From the NCBI GenBank assembly GCA_021613535.1, contig CP075492.1:4836001-4900000 (forward strand): a DNA stretch of 64,000 bases, in the 5' to 3' direction. Both the position numbers and the translations under genes were made by a program. Of this stretch, positions 61,241 through 64,000 are shown piece by piece. The stretch's first letter is position 1; each line of letters opens with the position of its first letter. The stretch is from Adineta vaga. Taxonomy: Eukaryota > Rotifera. The notes beneath the pieces were generated by a model. That model was not told where the DNA came from, did no database searches, and saw nothing but the letters and a program-made list of their open reading frames with translations.

Positions 61241-63262
61241 ATGTTTTCATTTATCTGTCTATCAATCATTGTTTGTTTATGTCAATCATTTGAAATCAAA
61301 TCGAATTTAACATTGGATGATTATTTTAATTATACAGAATTTTCATCATTGAGTTTGTCCCCATCAGGTCAATATCTTTCATATAAAACAATACGACCAG
61401 CATGGAAATCAAATTTGTTTGAATACACACTATGGTTATATGACATTAAATCATGTCAGAAAAAATCTCTTGTTTCATCGTTTGGCCATTCTTTCAAACC
61501 ATATTGGTCACCAAGTGGAAATTCAATTGCATTTATTCACAATGAATATTTACCATCGAATTCTACTAATGAGCATCCACGTTCATCTGAAAAGATGTAC
61601 TATATTTACTTGTATTCAATTTTAACTGAAGAATTACATTCAATTGAAATGACTCTCGAATCTCCGTCTACAATGGCATGGTCTGACAAAGATTCGTCTC
61701 TTTATTTAGTTACAACGACATCAAGATTTATTAAAAATCCAGAAATCATAACTCCCTATCGAGAACATATAAATAATCATATTAGTACAATACATCGACT
61801 TGATATCGATTGGAACAATCGACCATCATTAAAAACGTTCACTTCAATTATAACAATTCCATTTCTTATCAATGAATTCCTATATGTTCCACTCGAACAA
61901 AAACTTATCTTTACATCCGGATCCACATTGATTGATGATTTGAATAATTTTGAAATCTATTCTCTTGATCTAAGAAATCGTTGGTCATTAAAAAGATTAA
62001 CGCATAATCAAAGATTTGAAATCCAATTGCAATTATCTCCGGACGGTAGACATATTCTTTTTCGAGATTATACACGGCGATCAAGTCGACCAGAATTCAA
62101 TGATACACAACGTCGATTATATTCATTAGATTTAACTAATGGACAGACTGAACGTTTGGGTAAAGATTTTCTTGGTAATATTGTCGGTTATGTTTCGAAA
62201 TCCGATGGTGGTGTTTATATTCTTGGACAACTTCGAACAAATGTTCAAATCTATGCACAACAATCATCAGAAGACAATTCGCAACATCAACTTGGTTGGA
62301 ATGGTACTTATGAACATATTTCATTATCAGCAAATCGACCTGGTTCGATGGCATTTGTTTATTCATCATTTGAAAGACCTAAAGAAATTTATTATGTTGA
62401 TGATATCAACCAGCTTTCACTTGCGAGAGCAATTACCAATGAAAATCATTATTTTACAGAAAAAGATATTCCAAAAGCGAAAGTTTACACTTGGAAAAAT
62501 GAACATGATGATGAAGTTATTGAAGGAATTCTTCATTATCCACCTGGAAAATTTGAATCGAAAAATCTTCCACTGTTCGTTCTTATGCATGGTGGCCCTT
62601 ACGATGCAAGTATCAATGCTTTTCAAGCTAATTGGTACAGTTGGGCTCCATTAGCTGCTGTACACGGTTGGCTTGTTCTAGAACCGAATTATTGTGGATC
62701 ATCAGGATATGGCGATCAATTTGTCAATGAAATTCGTCGGCAACCTTTAACTCGTCCAACACGAGATATTCTTTCAGGTGTTGATCAACTGATTAATGAT
62801 GGAATAGTTGATTCTACGAAATTAACCATTGGTGGTTATAGTTATGGTGGTTTTCTAACGAATTGGATAATTACACAAACTCCTCGTTTTAATGCTGCTC
62901 TTTCTGGTTCGGGTTCAGTTGATCATACTTCAGCTTGGGGTACAATGGATTTACCTGTACTTTTTAATCATTTATTTGGAGGATCTCCTTGGGAAGAATC
63001 ACATATTTACCAAACACAATCTCCTATTTATCAATTAGATCGAATACGTACACCAACATTGATTGTTACTGGTGAAAAAGATGTACGAGTTGATCCTGCT
63101 CAATCGTATATGTTAGAACGTGGTTTACGTTATCTTGGAGTACCAGTAAAATTACTCGTTTTTCCTGGTGAAGGACACGAATTAGATATCAATCCATGGC
63201 ATGGAAAAATAAAAGTTCGAGAAGAACTCAAATGGTTACAGAAATATGGTGATCAAATATGA
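61241..63262 (+). CDS. Secreted S9-family prolyl oligopeptidase-like peptidase
   Basis: Intronless, 673 residues from ATG 61241 (an upstream in-frame TTG is not a start). Signal peptide MFSFICLSIIVCLCQ. Residues about 25-410 form the beta-propeller seen in this family (repeated LSPSGQYLSY and WSPSGNSIAF strands). The catalytic domain has the oxyanion HGGPYD segment, the nucleophile in IGGYSYGGF (S534), the Asp in TGEKDVRVDP (D614) and the His in FPGEGHELD (H646). It cleaves short peptides, typically removing dipeptides or acyl-amino acids. Secreted location suggests extracellular or gut peptide digestion. Lack of introns in a 2-kb animal gene hints at acquisition or retroposition. Confidence 0.9.
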   Translation: MFSFICLSIIVCLCQSFEIKSNLTLDDYFNYTEFSSLSLSPSGQYLSYKTIRPAWKSNLFEYTLWLYDIKSCQKKSLVSSFGHSFKPYWSPSGNSIAFIHNEYLPSNSTNEHPRSSEKMYYIYLYSILTEELHSIEMTLESPSTMAWSDKDSSLYLVTTTSRFIKNPEIITPYREHINNHISTIHRLDIDWNNRPSLKTFTSIITIPFLINEFLYVPLEQKLIFTSGSTLIDDLNNFEIYSLDLRNRWSLKRLTHNQRFEIQLQLSPDGRHILFRDYTRRSSRPEFNDTQRRLYSLDLTNGQTERLGKDFLGNIVGYVSKSDGGVYILGQLRTNVQIYAQQSSEDNSQHQLGWNGTYEHISLSANRPGSMAFVYSSFERPKEIYYVDDINQLSLARAITNENHYFTEKDIPKAKVYTWKNEHDDEVIEGILHYPPGKFESKNLPLFVLMHGGPYDASINAFQANWYSWAPLAAVHGWLVLEPNYCGSSGYGDQFVNEIRRQPLTRPTRDILSGVDQLINDGIVDSTKLTIGGYSYGGFLTNWIITQTPRFNAALSGSGSVDHTSAWGTMDLPVLFNHLFGGSPWEESHIYQTQSPIYQLDRIRTPTLIVTGEKDVRVDPAQSYMLERGLRYLGVPVKLLVFPGEGHELDINPWHGKIKVREELKWLQKYGDQI

Positions 63263-63322
63263 AATAAGTTTTATTAATTAAGTAAAAATCAAGTTAAAAA
63301 GACCAGTAAAAAATCATCACCT

Positions 63323-63842
63323 TTAGGCTTGTTTCTTCTTTATTTTTTGAGCTCGTTTTTCTGCTAAGACTTGTAAAATCAATAATACGATTAATAATGC
63401 TCCCATAATTGCATGATTGTTTGCTATATCTTTCAAATATCCTTCTTTTGTTCTGTTGTTTGCTTGAACATCACCTGCAAGTGATTCAACTGATTTTTTG
63501 ATTTTCAATAAAAAAATGCCGATAACTCCGAGAAATACTGGAGCACTTAAAGTATCATAAATAGTTCGTACAATATTTCGAAACATGATCAAAGCACCAA
63601 TTAAAATAGGAACAAATGCTGTCACTGAAGTATACCATGGTTGACGAAAAGCATTTTGATAATATGAAGTACATGTATTCAATTGAAAAGATGTAAGGGA
63701 AGGTGATACAAGTGAATAATGATCACAAAACATATCAATAGCCAAAAGACCTTAGAAAGAAAATATGAGACAGTGAATGATTTAGGTCAAAAAAAGTATA
63801 GGTACCAAGGGCAAACGAAATGATACATGTTGATAAACCCAT
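63323..63842 (-). CDS. Small multi-span ER-type membrane protein with KKxx tail
   Basis: Two exons in phase (63842-63806 and 63750-63323; 154 residues). The protein has an N-terminal membrane segment (GLSTCIISFALGLLAIDMF), two central helices (VTAFVPILIGALIMF; APVFLGVIGIFLL), and a fourth (IMGALLIVLLILQVL) before a basic tail ending KKKQA, which fits the KKxx signal for retrieval to the ER. One acceptor is AAG. Family not recognised with confidence. Its compact, intact form suggests a conserved housekeeping role. Confidence 0.65.
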
Positions 63843-64000
63843 TTTGATATTACTTACAGATGACCTGAAAATGAAAAGAACACGAAATTTATATGATGGT
63901 GTTTTATTCTTTCTTATCAAAAAGTAAATTAATCTTCATTTGAATAACCTTTTGACCAATAAAATAACAGTAGAAACCTGATGTAAAAGATGAATGTATA

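Noticed and set aside
62139-62654. 171-residue plus-strand frame inside the S9 peptidase
   Set aside because: Out-of-frame shadow of a clear 673-residue enzyme with all catalytic residues.
1-64000. Telomeric repeats, tRNA or rRNA genes, intact transposons
   Set aside because: Looked for by eye on both strands; none found that I could support.

Overview
The window looks like nuclear DNA of a bdelloid rotifer (Adineta/Rotaria-like). This rests on AT-rich sequence, many very short GT-AG introns (about 45-100 bp), and gene families typical of that group: LDLa/EGF-type giant GPCRs, FG-GAP repeat proteins, ADP-ribosyltransferases joined to TPR or FG-GAP repeats, and TIR proteins. Several genes look acquired from bacteria or fungi (M23 peptidase, DUF4326, RTA1-like). 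The species call is inference. I saw no rRNA, tRNA, CRISPR array or intact transposon. Gene models below were assembled by hand from open frames, splice sites and intron phase.

Layout. 0-4.2 kb: a cytochrome P450 remnant, a rhodopsin-like GPCR (-), a kelch remnant and a secreted M23 peptidase (+). 4.5-10.6 kb: one large LDLa/EGF/7TM receptor (+, two frame breaks) and a small ankyrin protein. 10.8-18.2 kb: a head-to-head pair of related secreted proteins. Both start with a 17-nt coding exon and carry a Cys-rich DCGG module. The minus copy has two modules plus a Thr-rich stalk and a GH16-like domain; the plus copy has six modules made by a 203-bp exon-intron tandem array, plus a C-terminal jelly-roll-like domain. 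18.8-23.4 kb (-): ART domain, membrane helix and 21 FG-GAP repeats.

26.8-42.1 kb is the most interesting part. A second head-to-head paralogue pair encodes SAM, KH-like segments, a macro domain, a TIR domain and a conserved C-terminal module. Next come an ARM-like/TIR gene and an ART-TPR gene. With the ART/FG-GAP gene, five of the genes in 24 kb have domains that make, cleave or bind NAD+ or ADP-ribose. The minus SAM/macro/TIR copy keeps the glutamate expected for TIR NADase activity; the plus copy has Ser there and also has a frame break.

42.3-56.7 kb is rich in decaying genes (LamG-like, FAD-linked oxidase, vWA, carboxylesterase, a kelch scrap) between a few intact membrane or unknown genes, including a tandem pair of zinc-ribbon membrane proteins. 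57-64 kb is compact: a small unknown protein, an RTA1-like 7TM protein, a PAN/FG-GAP secreted protein (-), a DUF4326 protein (-), a secreted S9 peptidase (+) and an ER-type membrane protein (-).

Many genes carry single frame breaks. Some may be assembly indels, but several defects are in-frame nonsense codons at places where the family has Trp, which points to real decay.
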